Part shown: positions 1-8,822 of the stretch, piece after piece
Position numbering within the stretch: the first letter of the stretch is position 1
Layout: each line of letters starts with the position of its first letter
Assembly (NCBI RefSeq): GCF_004363305.1
Contig: NZ_SNZA01000004.1
Location: forward strand, 62,001-126,000
Source of the DNA: Marinomonas communis
Lineage (GTDB): Bacteria > Pseudomonadota > Gammaproteobacteria > Pseudomonadales > Marinomonadaceae
Direction of reading: 5' to 3'
DNA: 64,000 nt
Made by a program: the position numbers and the translations under genes
Notes under the pieces: model-generated
Seen by the model: the letters and a program-made list of their open reading frames with translations, nothing else
The model's database searches: none
Told to the model about the DNA's origin: nothing

Positions 1-849
1 AACTTCTTCAACGGGCATGTAACTCAATGGAGGAGCAAATCCGTGCACCCCATATTGATAGGAACTTTCGCCACCGACTTTTAATGCCAACAACGCTGAT
101 GCAACAGAGCGCGTCACTTCTGAAGAAATCTTTGCGTTTGCAACAAACACCCACTCTGGATAAAGTCGGGTTGAGACCCTAAACGGATAGCCAGCTAGAT
201 GCTGCGCATTCAGTATCTGCACATCACCCGCTTGCAACCGATTTTGTTTAACTAACCTTTCGATCACTCCGGTTCGAACAAAGCCAATTTCTTGCTCTCC
301 AGATACAACTGATTCGACAACTGCTTCTGGTGACTCATACACCGATACCTTTTCTGGTGTAGGTTTAAGGTAACCCAATGCTTCAAGCTCAAAGACTTGA
401 GCAATATAGTTCTCTAAATAGTGGGGGGAACTGACAGCAACATTATATTTGTAGATATCTTTCAGTGGGATAGTTGGCAGGCCCTGTTGCATCAGAAGCA
501 CTCCTCCCATCAAATTTGTTGTCAAAGAACCGTTCCCGCGGCTTAACGTTCCAAGAGTCCCGCCAACCACGCCAAGGCTACGAAGGGTTAAGAAGCTAAC
601 AGGGTCCAGCAAAAAGAAATCAAAGTTTTGATAAGCTCCCTTTTTTGTCAAATTTTCTGAATCAAGTACAGTTAGCTTGAACTCATAATCGTCAAGTTGC
701 TCAGACATTTCATTTAAGATGGATTGATACAATACAACCGTATTCACATCAGGGTTGTACGAAAGTATTGCAAGAGAAAGGCTAGTTTTATCCGCAAAAG
801 AATAGGATGAAAAACAAATACAAATTGCACATACGAATCTAACGAACAT
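1..849 (-). CDS. PhnD-type periplasmic substrate-binding/sensor protein, 3' end cut by window edge
   Basis: The 283 visible codons begin with a short hydrophobic leader (FVCAICICFSSYSFA, then DKTS), so the product is exported. They continue as a PhnD/SsuA-like periplasmic binding fold, with phrases such as LAILSYNPDVNTVVLYQ and GEQEIGFVRTGVIERL. The visible end GFAPPLSYMPVEEV resembles the junction where PhnD-like sensor domains of TtrS-type kinases pass into the membrane segment. The protein may therefore be a membrane sensor (kinase or c-di-GMP enzyme) rather than a free ABC binding protein; the output domain lies outside the window. The start is uncertain: ATG at 849 has AAGGA directly against it, and TTG at 864 is an alternative. 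It is divergent from the GGDEF-EAL gene. Confidence 0.7.
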   Translation of the reverse strand, partial: MFVRFVCAICICFSSYSFADKTSLSLAILSYNPDVNTVVLYQSILNEMSEQLDDYEFKLTVLDSENLTKKGAYQNFDFFLLDPVSFLTLRSLGVVGGTLGTLSRGNGSLTTNLMGGVLLMQQGLPTIPLKDIYKYNVAVSSPHYLENYIAQVFELEALGYLKPTPEKVSVYESPEAVVESVVSGEQEIGFVRTGVIERLVKQNRLQAGDVQILNAQHLAGYPFRVSTRLYPEWVFVANAKISSEVTRSVASALLALKVGGESSYQYGVHGFAPPLSYMPVEEV

Positions 850-1264
850 TCCTTGGTCACCCAATCATTAGGTTTTGCACTCTTATTTTTGCTCTGACTT
901 AAATATACATCATAAACAATCTTATCATTCACATTTCGAAGATCTAGCCAGCCTCTTGTTGCAGTGTAGCTGCTCATTATTGATAAAACACTGAAGTAAG
1001 AAATTATTCTTCTTTCAACAGCATAGCTGCCAAATATGCTATATTTCACTTTGGCTTTATAGAGATGGATCGCAATCGTAAGTTACTTTGAGTACGACCT
1101 TAAAGATTATTTTAAGGTATAGAGACTTAAATCAAATATCTACTTAGACTTTTATTTGTCCTCAAATATACAGCTGCCTAAACCATTTTAACTTGATACA
1201 TTTATGTTAAACCCGTTCTGACAACGAGCACATTTGTCTTTAGTGATGTATGGAGTCTCTTTAA
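850..1264. other. Divergent intergenic region
   Basis: These 415 bases separate two divergent genes and are AT-rich. The only clear structure is the inverted repeat at 1097-1118. A GTG-started frame of about 100 codons on the minus strand (1049 to 744) overlaps the sensor gene in another frame and has no recognisable protein features, so it is not called. Confidence 0.5.
1097..1118. promoter_or_regulatory. Candidate operator: perfect 8-bp inverted repeat
   Basis: ACCTTAAA (1097-1104) and TTTAAGGT (1111-1118) form a perfect inverted repeat with a 6-base spacer, midway between two divergent signalling genes. There is no T-run of terminator type. The spacing suits a dimeric regulator, but no known box is recognised. 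Confidence 0.35.
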
Positions 1265-3478
1265 ATGCTGGATCTGCGGATTAAAAAACATCGCCCCTTG
1301 CTGGTTTCCGTTGGCATTTTTATCACGATATTTTGTGCTTGCCTCTATTTCATTAGCCTCTCCAACACAAACTTTAAGCAAAACCAGCGCTTATTGTTAA
1401 GTGGCATGGCACGCTCTCAAGCCGCTGAAATAGAGCGAAATTTAAGCTTATCATTAACGTCTACGCAGATCTTGGCGCATCAAATCAGTATTGATTATGA
1501 GAAAGTCAATCATTTCGAAAGTTATGCACAGACCATCATGCAATCCTTTGAAGGTATTAGCAGCATTCAACTGGCACCAGAAGGCATTATTCGTTACATC
1601 TACCCTCTTCAAGGCAATGAATCTGCTCTTGGGCTAGATATTCTAAATCATCCTAAATATGGCGAAGCGGCACAACTCGCTATCGCAGAAAGAAGAATGA
1701 TCGTCATTGGTCCCGTGAAGCTAGTTCAAGGCGATATCGCTGTAATCAGTAGAACCCCCATTTTCACCAAGACATCGAATGGCAATGAGCAATTCTGGGG
1801 ATTTGCATCCGCATTAATCATGCTAACCCCTCTACTCGAGAAGACTGGCATTCATCAGCTGGAAGAAGAAGGCTATACAATCCAAATTCAGCGCCGTCAT
1901 ACGGACTCAAAACAAACTTTCGACTTTTATCAATCTCCCACTGAACTGGACAAAAATGCTGCAGTCGAAGCAGATATAACCTTGCCTACAGGTGCTTGGA
2001 CTCTCACTCTCTCTCATAACATCACTAGCGTTCTTCATACAAGAACTCTGAATATGTTATTCGTGGCCTTATTGCTTAGCAGCATATGCTCATTAAGCCT
2101 ATACAACATCTTAATTCGCCCAATTCGACTCCAGAAAGAGGTCAATGCAAAAACGCTTGAACTAAAAGAGTTAGCTTTCAGAGACCCACTAACAGGCCTC
2201 CCGAATCGACGTTTCCTAAACGATCATTTTCCGAACATCATCAAAGAAATTGTGGCCAATAAATCCTTAGGGGCATTTATCTATTTTGACCTAGACAACT
2301 TTAAATCCATCAATGACACCATAGGGCACGATGTCGGAGATCAGATGCTAGCCTCCATAGCCGATCGTCTAGAGCGCAATAAAGATCATGATGATATCGT
2401 TCTACGTCTTGGTGGCGACGAGTTCGCCATCATCGTTCCAAGTCTTGTCTCTCATGAAGAGCTGAAAAGAAAAGCCGAGGCCATTTTGCATAACACGCAA
2501 CAGAGCCTTAGCATTCGTCATCGGGATTTTAAACAAAGCACTTCACTGGGTATTACCCTTATTCCTGATCACGGCACCCAAGTACTTGAATTAATGCAAT
2601 ACGCGGATGTGGCGTTATATGAAGCCAAACGTCGAGGAAAGAATCAGTATGTGATTTTCGATGACTCCATGCACAAACAGTCGGTTGACACTCACAATGA
2701 AGAAATGGCTTTAGCCAGAGCATTAGAGCGAGATGAGCTCGTTCTCCACTTTCAACCACAGTTTGACCTAAGCCTAAATAAGATAGTGGGTGCAGAGGCA
2801 CTCGTCCGCTGGAAGCACCCAGATAAAGGTCTCGTATACCCAGATAGTTTTATCCCATTAGCGGAACAATCTGGACAGATTTTGGCACTCGGCAATCGAG
2901 TCATTGAAAAGAGTTTCGAATATTTAGCGTATCGGGAAGCTCTTGGACTTTATCCAATCCTACTTCATATTAACCTGTCCTCTCTACAACTAAACGACCC
3001 CAATTTAGTGCCCTTTGTTAAAAGCATGGTACAAACGTACAACATACCTGGTCACTACATTGGTTTTGAAATCACTGAGACAACATTACTTACAGATATT
3101 AATCACGCCAAAGAGACCCTAGAGGAGTTAAAGTCCCTGGGCATCTGTATTGCTATTGATGATTTTGGAACAGGCTTCTCTTCATTGGGACAACTGAAGA
3201 ACCTTCCCGTTGATTTGCTAAAAATTGATCGTAGTTTTGTGTGGGATTTAGAACGTGATAAAGATGATCGTATGATTGTTGAAGCTATCATTGCAATGGC
3301 TCATAAGCTAGACATCATGGTGATTGCGGAAGGTGTGGAAAGCAATGCTCAACTGAACATGTTAAGGGAGTTTCATTGTGATTTGGGCCAAGGCTATTTT
3401 ATCAGCCGCCCGATTCCTCAAGAGCAATTTAATGACTTCCCAGAATCCATCACTCTCAATGACTTATTGGACGCCTAA
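1265..3478 (+). CDS. CHASE-GGDEF-EAL c-di-GMP turnover protein
   Basis: This 737-residue inner-membrane protein has TM1 at about 12-31, a periplasmic CHASE sensor at about 45-255 (IIRYIYPLQGNESALGLD, GPVKLVQGD), TM2 at about 263-283, a GGDEF domain at about 300-465 and an EAL domain at about 480-725. The cyclase motif GGDEF (383-387) is intact, and so are the phosphodiesterase motifs EAL (511-513), DDFGTG (632-637) and EGVE (689-692). Both activities are therefore possible. The inhibitory I-site position upstream of GGDEF reads DHDD, not RxxD, so product inhibition at that site is probably lost. The ligand of CHASE cannot be told from sequence. A bidirectional terminator follows. Confidence 0.93.
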   Translation: MLDLRIKKHRPLLVSVGIFITIFCACLYFISLSNTNFKQNQRLLLSGMARSQAAEIERNLSLSLTSTQILAHQISIDYEKVNHFESYAQTIMQSFEGISSIQLAPEGIIRYIYPLQGNESALGLDILNHPKYGEAAQLAIAERRMIVIGPVKLVQGDIAVISRTPIFTKTSNGNEQFWGFASALIMLTPLLEKTGIHQLEEEGYTIQIQRRHTDSKQTFDFYQSPTELDKNAAVEADITLPTGAWTLTLSHNITSVLHTRTLNMLFVALLLSSICSLSLYNILIRPIRLQKEVNAKTLELKELAFRDPLTGLPNRRFLNDHFPNIIKEIVANKSLGAFIYFDLDNFKSINDTIGHDVGDQMLASIADRLERNKDHDDIVLRLGGDEFAIIVPSLVSHEELKRKAEAILHNTQQSLSIRHRDFKQSTSLGITLIPDHGTQVLELMQYADVALYEAKRRGKNQYVIFDDSMHKQSVDTHNEEMALARALERDELVLHFQPQFDLSLNKIVGAEALVRWKHPDKGLVYPDSFIPLAEQSGQILALGNRVIEKSFEYLAYREALGLYPILLHINLSSLQLNDPNLVPFVKSMVQTYNIPGHYIGFEITETTLLTDINHAKETLEELKSLGICIAIDDFGTGFSSLGQLKNLPVDLLKIDRSFVWDLERDKDDRMIVEAIIAMAHKLDIMVIAEGVESNAQLNMLREFHCDLGQGYFISRPIPQEQFNDFPESITLNDLLDA

Positions 3479-3498
3479 CAATACCTTTTTCGGCAGAC

Positions 3499-3530
3499 AA
3501 AAAAGCCAGCTTCATGAAGCTGGCTTTTTT
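3499..3530. terminator. Bidirectional intrinsic terminator
   Basis: GCCAGCTTCATGAAGCTGGC (3505-3524) is a perfect hairpin flanked by A-run and T-run, placed between the converging c-di-GMP gene and the end of the ectoine operon. It can serve both strands. Confidence 0.9.
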
Positions 3531-3549
3531 AAAGAGCAACCGACAGTTT

Positions 3550-4992
3550 TTAAGATGCTAAGCAAATAGCTCGACCGTGGTTGTGAGACTCTACAAGCTC
3601 TTTGTGCAAGCTTCGAATCGCCACTTCGTAGTCTTCTTCATCGACAACAAACTGCATATCTACTTGGCGCATTGACTGGTGCATAGCAATGACGTTGATA
3701 TTCTGCTCTGAAATCGCTTTTACCGCACTAGCCAACATACCTGTTGTCTTCATATCAGAGCCAATTGCAGAGACGATGGCAACTTTGCGCTGTGTAATCT
3801 CGGCTTCTGGGAACTCTTCGCCTAGCACGCGAATCACACGTTTTAAGGTTTTTAAGTTCGCCGCAAGATAGTGTGTAATGCTGTTAGCGTTAATGTCTTT
3901 GGCAATGATATGCGCGCCTAATTGGTTTAGGATCTTCAAAACTCCCATATCAAAGGAGTCAATTTCACCCGCCATCTCTTGGTCGAATAGCTCAACAGCA
4001 TATACACCACGGCTGCCAGCAATGATTTCAACACATGGTGCATCTGATACATAGTCACCTGTGATGAGCGTGCCGCTGTGCTCGGGTTCAAAAGTATTCT
4101 TTACGCGCAACGCAATTCGACTTTGGCGAAGGCCTTTAGCTGCTTTCGGGTGAATCGCTTCCATGCCCAAATTAGCAAGCTGATCGGCAACATCATAATT
4201 AGTTCGACCAATTGGTACCGCTTTGTCTTCTCCAACTAAACGAGGATCCGCACTACTTAAGTGGAACTCTTTATGAATGATGGCTTCACGAGACTGAGTT
4301 AAAACCGCGATACGACTAAATGTCATCTCAGAATAACCACGATCAAACGTTGTCATTAGACCTGTTTCACTGTGAGCATAGCCTGTTGCTATTGGCAGTT
4401 GCGTCGCTAGATCAATATCCTTGAACGATTCCACAATACGTTCATCTAGAGACATATGAGTGCTTGCATTCCAGCCTGTTAAGTCAACAAAAACAGCATT
4501 GACGCCGTCACGTTGTAGCAAGCTCGCCATGTTCCATGCACTGTGCGCCTCACCTAAGCTAGCCAACATTTCACGAACTGTTGCAAGGTGTTCGCCGATC
4601 GCAAAATGACCATGGGAACAAAGGCGACTGAGGTCTTCGAGGGCTTCTTGAGCCTGGTCAAGACGAGCACTTAAAAATGTATTCGCTTCATCCAGCAGTT
4701 CGCTCTCACCAAATAGATCACGGTTGATTCCCAACATGGTTTTGCGAACTTCATCAAAGGCTTCGCGCCAGCCATTTTGATTACGATCTTTGGCAAAGTG
4801 AGCATAAATACCCGCATCACCGGTTTTCTTATGTTCAAGCAGCTTATCGGTAATACCACCGTAAGCTGATACCACGAAAATTCGCTGATACAGGTCTTCT
4901 GTGCCTGCTGGTTTAAAAATTATATTATCTCTTACCGAACGGTAGTCACTCATGGACGTTCCGCCGATTTTATCAACTGTATGTAGTCCCAT
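3550..4992 (-). CDS. ask: Ectoine-dedicated aspartokinase (Ask_Ect)
   Basis: Phosphorylates L-aspartate, the first step toward aspartate semialdehyde, the precursor of ectoine. The N-terminus VDKIGGTSMSDYRSVRDN is the Ask_Ect form of the aspartokinase KxGGTS motif. Two ACT-type regions lie at the C-terminus (for example AIVSAIGSDMKTTGM). It is the last gene of ectABCD-ask. ATG at 4992 is chosen (480 aa) because the family begins just before this motif and GGAAAG precedes it. An in-frame ATG at 5097, three bases from the ectD stop, would add 35 residues of unlike composition. Ectoine-operon aspartokinases are usually less sensitive to lysine/threonine feedback; that is family knowledge. Confidence 0.93.
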   Translation of the reverse strand: MGLHTVDKIGGTSMSDYRSVRDNIIFKPAGTEDLYQRIFVVSAYGGITDKLLEHKKTGDAGIYAHFAKDRNQNGWREAFDEVRKTMLGINRDLFGESELLDEANTFLSARLDQAQEALEDLSRLCSHGHFAIGEHLATVREMLASLGEAHSAWNMASLLQRDGVNAVFVDLTGWNASTHMSLDERIVESFKDIDLATQLPIATGYAHSETGLMTTFDRGYSEMTFSRIAVLTQSREAIIHKEFHLSSADPRLVGEDKAVPIGRTNYDVADQLANLGMEAIHPKAAKGLRQSRIALRVKNTFEPEHSGTLITGDYVSDAPCVEIIAGSRGVYAVELFDQEMAGEIDSFDMGVLKILNQLGAHIIAKDINANSITHYLAANLKTLKRVIRVLGEEFPEAEITQRKVAIVSAIGSDMKTTGMLASAVKAISEQNINVIAMHQSMRQVDMQFVVDEEDYEVAIRSLHKELVESHNHGRAICLAS

Positions 4993-5100
4993 TTTCTTTC
5001 CGAATTTCTTGTAGGGGTAAGGGAACCTCAACCTATTTGTGAGCGCCGCGCGTAGTGTGTCATAAGGAAGCTCAAATATTAAGCATGAATTACACAAATC

Positions 5101-6030
5101 TTAATTAAATATGACTGTTTCAAGGGGCTTTATACTATCCCTAGCGGAAATGTATTCTGGTCGAGTTTCTGTACTCGAAAATGGCTCAACAACACGGTTG
5201 CTAAGACCATTAAATACGAAAAATAGGTTGGATCTTGGATAAGGCGTAATATTGCCATTGGAACCGTGCATAGTATTGCAATCGAACAGGGTAATTCGAC
5301 CTAATGGTCCAGTCGCTGTTTCAATGCCGCCTTCCCTTACCATCTGAGTTAATGACTGTTCATCAGGTACTCCGAACTCTTGTTTTTTTAGGGAGAATAG
5401 GTAGTGATTTTTAGGTGTTGCGCCAACACATGAAACATATCGCTTATGAGACCCTGGAATTAACATAAGTGGTCCATTTTGAGACTCATTCTTAGTCAAT
5501 GCGATCGACATACTGAGTGCTCTCATCCGTGGCATCCCATCTTCTGTATGCCATGTCTCAAAGTCAGAGTGCCAATAGAATTCTTTACCACTGAATCCTG
5601 GTTTATAATTAAGCCGACTTTGGTGTATGTAGACACGCTCACCTAAAAGGTATTCTGCAATAGCGACAAGACGAGGGTCCTGAGCCAATTTTGCAAACAC
5701 ATCACTTAGTGTATGCAATGAAAAAATTGAACGAACTGCGCCGCTCTCTTGCTCTGTGATACTTTCCTCTCTTTGCTTGATAGACGAATCTTCGCGCATC
5801 CGATGCATCTCGGAGATCATTTCATCTAGTTCATACTGAGTAAAAATATCATCAAGAAACAAGAAGCCTTTTTTTTCATACTCTGCAATTTGCGCCGCAG
5901 TCAGCGGCGCATGATCAGTTGCCTTAGAGTAAACAACAGGATCCTGGCGAGGAATACTGACAGGCTTTGCATATAAGCGTGAAGGATACATATCTTCAGT
6001 GTCATATTGTAAAGTCTGTAACTCTGCCAT
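5101..6030 (-). CDS. ectD: Ectoine 5-hydroxylase
   Basis: Fe(II)/2-oxoglutarate dioxygenase that converts ectoine to 5-hydroxyectoine in the cytoplasm. The 309-residue length is typical. The family signature FYWHSDFETWHTEDGMP supplies iron ligands H154 and D156, and FDCNTMHGSNGN supplies the third, H255. R267 fits the 2-oxoglutarate-binding arginine. PGSHK and TPKNHY are also conserved in EctD. It lies 25 bases after ectC in the same operon, so the cell probably makes both compatible solutes from one transcript. Confidence 0.97.
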   Translation of the reverse strand: MAELQTLQYDTEDMYPSRLYAKPVSIPRQDPVVYSKATDHAPLTAAQIAEYEKKGFLFLDDIFTQYELDEMISEMHRMREDSSIKQREESITEQESGAVRSIFSLHTLSDVFAKLAQDPRLVAIAEYLLGERVYIHQSRLNYKPGFSGKEFYWHSDFETWHTEDGMPRMRALSMSIALTKNESQNGPLMLIPGSHKRYVSCVGATPKNHYLFSLKKQEFGVPDEQSLTQMVREGGIETATGPLGRITLFDCNTMHGSNGNITPYPRSNLFFVFNGLSNRVVEPFSSTETRPEYISARDSIKPLETVIFN

Positions 6031-6055
6031 AACCTTTTATCTCCCTCTTTTTGAA

Positions 6056-6445
6056 TTAATCAACTAGTTCGTAAGCACCTTCTTTATTGTGAACTTCTTG
6101 ACCTGTTACTGGCGGATTAAAGACACATGCAAGCTTCAATTCTTTAAAGGCTCTCAATGTGTGTCGGTCATGCTCATTTAGGTTGTACAAGGTACCAGGT
6201 TTAATTGGGTACACTTTGCCGTCTTCTCGGCTTTCAATTTCCCCTTCACCTTCTATACAGAACACGGACTCAAAGTGGTTCTGATAATGAAATTGACACT
6301 CTTCACCAGCAAAGATAGTCGTAATATGGAACGAGTAACCCATATTGTCGCCCTTTAAAAGCATGCGAACGCTTTGCCATTTGCCATCAGGTGATACAAC
6401 TTTACGTTCCGTTTGTTCACATTCGTGTAAATCTCTAACAATCAT
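6056..6445 (-). CDS. ectC: L-ectoine synthase
   Basis: Cupin enzyme that cyclises N-gamma-acetyl-diaminobutyrate to ectoine. Its 129 residues match the family length. NHFESVFCIEGEGEIE and GTLYNLNEHDRHTLRAF are hallmark stretches. By spacing, E59, Y87 and H95 correspond to the catalytic iron ligands known for EctC. A good AGGA ribosome site stands 6 bases before the ATG. It is third gene of the ect operon. Confidence 0.97.
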   Translation of the reverse strand: MIVRDLHECEQTERKVVSPDGKWQSVRMLLKGDNMGYSFHITTIFAGEECQFHYQNHFESVFCIEGEGEIESREDGKVYPIKPGTLYNLNEHDRHTLRAFKELKLACVFNPPVTGQEVHNKEGAYELVD

Positions 6446-6512
6446 TGGAAATCCTATTCAGTTAAACGTGTTAAAAAAGGGCGCACGAGCGCCCAACGAG
6501 TAGTCAGATAAC

Positions 6513-7823
6513 TTATACGGCGATGTCGTAGTTTTCGTCGAAGTAGCTTTTCTCTTCAGGCATTTCATCCGTCTTCGCGCAGACTTCTCGGATGGACTGC
6601 TCAACAATATCCAAGCCATGCTTAAGCTGCTCATCTGTGATAATCAATGGACATAGGAACTTGACTACTTGATCGTCAGCGCCAGATGTTTCAATCATTA
6701 GATTTTGCTTGAAACACGCCTTAGTAATTTTGCTTGCCAGCTCGCCACTCACACAGTTAATGCCACGCATCATGCCACGACCGCGTACCGTGAAATTGCC
6801 TTCACCGAGTTCATCAACGATCGCTTGCAAGCGGTCCTCAATATATTGCCCTTTACGTCGCACCTCTTTGGCAAAGGCATCGTCTTTCCAGAAGGTTTCA
6901 ATGGCTGCTTTTGCAGTAACAAAGGCTAAGTTATTGCCTCGGAAAGTACCGTTATGCTCACCAGGTTTCCATTGATCGAGCTCAGGTTTAAACAGTACGA
7001 TCGCAAATGGCAAACCATAGCCAGAGATTGATTTAGAAAGTGTCACAATATCCGGCTTTATACCCGCAGGCTCAAAACTAAAGAAAGTGCCTGTTCGACC
7101 ACAACCAGCCTGGATATCATCCACGATCAGCAATACATCGTGTTTCTTACAAACAGCATCTAAATTCTTGAGCCAATCTAGGCTTGCAGCATTAATACCG
7201 CCCTCACCTTGTACTGTCTCAACCAATACCGCCGCTGGATGGTCAATACCACTTGATGAATCAGCCAGAACTTTGTCTAGGTATTCCGTGGTTTCAATAC
7301 CATCACCAAGGTAGCCATCGTATGGCACTCGACTTACACCACCTAATGACGTGCCCGCTACTCCGCGATGATGCGAGTTACCTGTTGCAGACAATGCACC
7401 TAAACTACAGCCATGAAAGCCGTTGGTGAATGTAATAATGTTCTCGCGACCAGTGACGTTACGCGCAAGTTTCATAGCCGCTTCAATAGCGTTGGTGCCT
7501 GTAGGCCCTGTAAACTGCATCACATATTCAAGTTCGCGAGGCTCAAGGATGTGCTCTTTGAACGTCTCCATGAACTCCCCCTTCGCTTTAGTGTGAAGGT
7601 CAAGTCCATGGGTAATACCATCTTCCATAATGTATTCGACGAGTTTCTTTTTGAGGATTGGATGGTTATGACCGTAATTAAGTGTGCCTGCACCGGCTAA
7701 AAAATCTAGGTACTTATTGCCCTCTTCATCGAACAGATAGCAACCTTGAGCTTTGTTAAAAATACGCGGAAATGAGCGGGCATAGGACTGAACTTCAGAT
7801 TCAATTTCTTCAAAAATTTTCAT
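6513..7823 (-). CDS. ectB: Diaminobutyrate--2-oxoglutarate transaminase
   Basis: PLP-dependent class III aminotransferase that turns aspartate semialdehyde plus glutamate into L-2,4-diaminobutyrate. The 436 residues cover the full fold. D236 in VDDIQAGCGRTG contacts the PLP pyridine nitrogen, and K264 in TLSKSISGYG is the Schiff-base lysine. The start N-terminus MKIFEEIESEVQSYARSFP is typical of EctB. AGAGGA lies 8 bases upstream of the ATG. The 58-base gap to ectA contains no obvious terminator. Confidence 0.97.
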   Translation of the reverse strand: MKIFEEIESEVQSYARSFPRIFNKAQGCYLFDEEGNKYLDFLAGAGTLNYGHNHPILKKKLVEYIMEDGITHGLDLHTKAKGEFMETFKEHILEPRELEYVMQFTGPTGTNAIEAAMKLARNVTGRENIITFTNGFHGCSLGALSATGNSHHRGVAGTSLGGVSRVPYDGYLGDGIETTEYLDKVLADSSSGIDHPAAVLVETVQGEGGINAASLDWLKNLDAVCKKHDVLLIVDDIQAGCGRTGTFFSFEPAGIKPDIVTLSKSISGYGLPFAIVLFKPELDQWKPGEHNGTFRGNNLAFVTAKAAIETFWKDDAFAKEVRRKGQYIEDRLQAIVDELGEGNFTVRGRGMMRGINCVSGELASKITKACFKQNLMIETSGADDQVVKFLCPLIITDEQLKHGLDIVEQSIREVCAKTDEMPEEKSYFDENYDIAV

Positions 7824-7881
7824 AAATAATTCCTCTTATCTTTATAAATAATTCTGTGCGGATCGCAGACAACGTCAGTGG

Positions 7882-8370
7882 CTAGAACGGACCTATTTTG
7901 ACTAGGTGCTCGGTCTTATGTCGGCCATGGAAATGTTCTGCTTCATCAAAATGAATCGATGATTCAAATGGAGCGCTCAATGCTTTTGCAAGGCTGCGAA
8001 ACAGCCCCCAAGAGGCTTCATTATCTGGGGTTATTGTTGTTTCAATGTATTGAATACCGCTCAACGATGAACGTTTTAACAGCTCCAACACCATATTTTT
8101 GGACAGACCACGCCCTCTTGCTTTTGCATCTACAGCCACCTGCCAAACAAACAGCACATCAGGTTGAGCGGGAACACGATAGCCGGAAACAAAACCAACC
8201 AGCTCTCCATCCAACTCAGCTGCAATACCTGTCTCAGCAAAGTGACTACACTGCAGCAAATTGCAGTAAGCAGAGTTTTGGTCTAAAGGTGAACAGCGTT
8301 TCACCAAATCAAACAGGGCCACGCCATCCTCTGTCACAGGCTTACGAAGTTTGATGTTACTTTCAACCAT
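7882..8370 (-). CDS. ectA: L-2,4-diaminobutyrate N-acetyltransferase
   Basis: GNAT-fold enzyme of 162 residues that acetylates diaminobutyrate from acetyl-CoA, the second dedicated step of ectoine synthesis. The acetyl-CoA-binding loop is seen in VDAKARGRGLSKNMVLELL, and TPDNEASWGLF is the usual C-terminal GNAT motif. It is the first gene of the operon; the operon promoter must lie in the AT-rich region just upstream. The ribosome site (AGAGA) is weak. Confidence 0.96.
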   Translation of the reverse strand: MVESNIKLRKPVTEDGVALFDLVKRCSPLDQNSAYCNLLQCSHFAETGIAAELDGELVGFVSGYRVPAQPDVLFVWQVAVDAKARGRGLSKNMVLELLKRSSLSGIQYIETTITPDNEASWGLFRSLAKALSAPFESSIHFDEAEHFHGRHKTEHLVKIGPF

Positions 8371-8822
8371 AAATTTTACATCTCTAATAACTAAAAATTA
8401 AAAAAAAGCAATAAAATCCGTTGCAATGCTCAAATTCACTATAAAAATAATTACATGTCTAAATATTTATATCAACTAAATCACTGGGTTCTTTCTCATT
8501 TAATAATCATTCACAAGATTTATACTCACCTCTAAACCTATGTTTTATGGTCTGTTTTTGACCAAATTGGCAGAATTAACTTGAAAAAGATGAACAAAAT
8601 TTGCAGAATCGCCCGCCAAATCAGAGAACTTTGTGATGTTTTTGAACATTCACAGACAGCGGCCCTCTGTGGGAAGGTCGATCTGTTTAGTTTCTGAAAG
8701 CAGTTCTTCCATTAACAAGAAGCAAGAGAGCCGATATAGCAGTACGGACCGTCACCCATCAGTGACCTCTCAAACACGCTCCCAAAAGGTTCGTGTTATT
8801 TGCTTAGAAAAAAGAGAATTTT
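8371..8822. other. Divergent control region of ect operon and NSS symporter
   Basis: These 452 bases lie between ectA (minus) and the symporter gene (plus). The part next to ectA (about 8371-8560) is very AT-rich and is the expected site of osmoregulated ect promoters; I could not fix a convincing -35/-10 pair. The part at 8630-8820 is more balanced in composition and holds an open frame in the wrong register for the symporter, which I do not call. Confidence 0.5.

Noticed and set aside
744..1049. Minus-strand frame of 101 codons starting with GTG
   Set aside because: It overlaps the exported sensor gene in another frame, has no ribosome site and no recognisable protein character.
8371..8560. 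Exact ect promoter with -35 and -10
   Set aside because: Several AT-rich hexamers fit loosely, but none at 16-18 base spacing was convincing.
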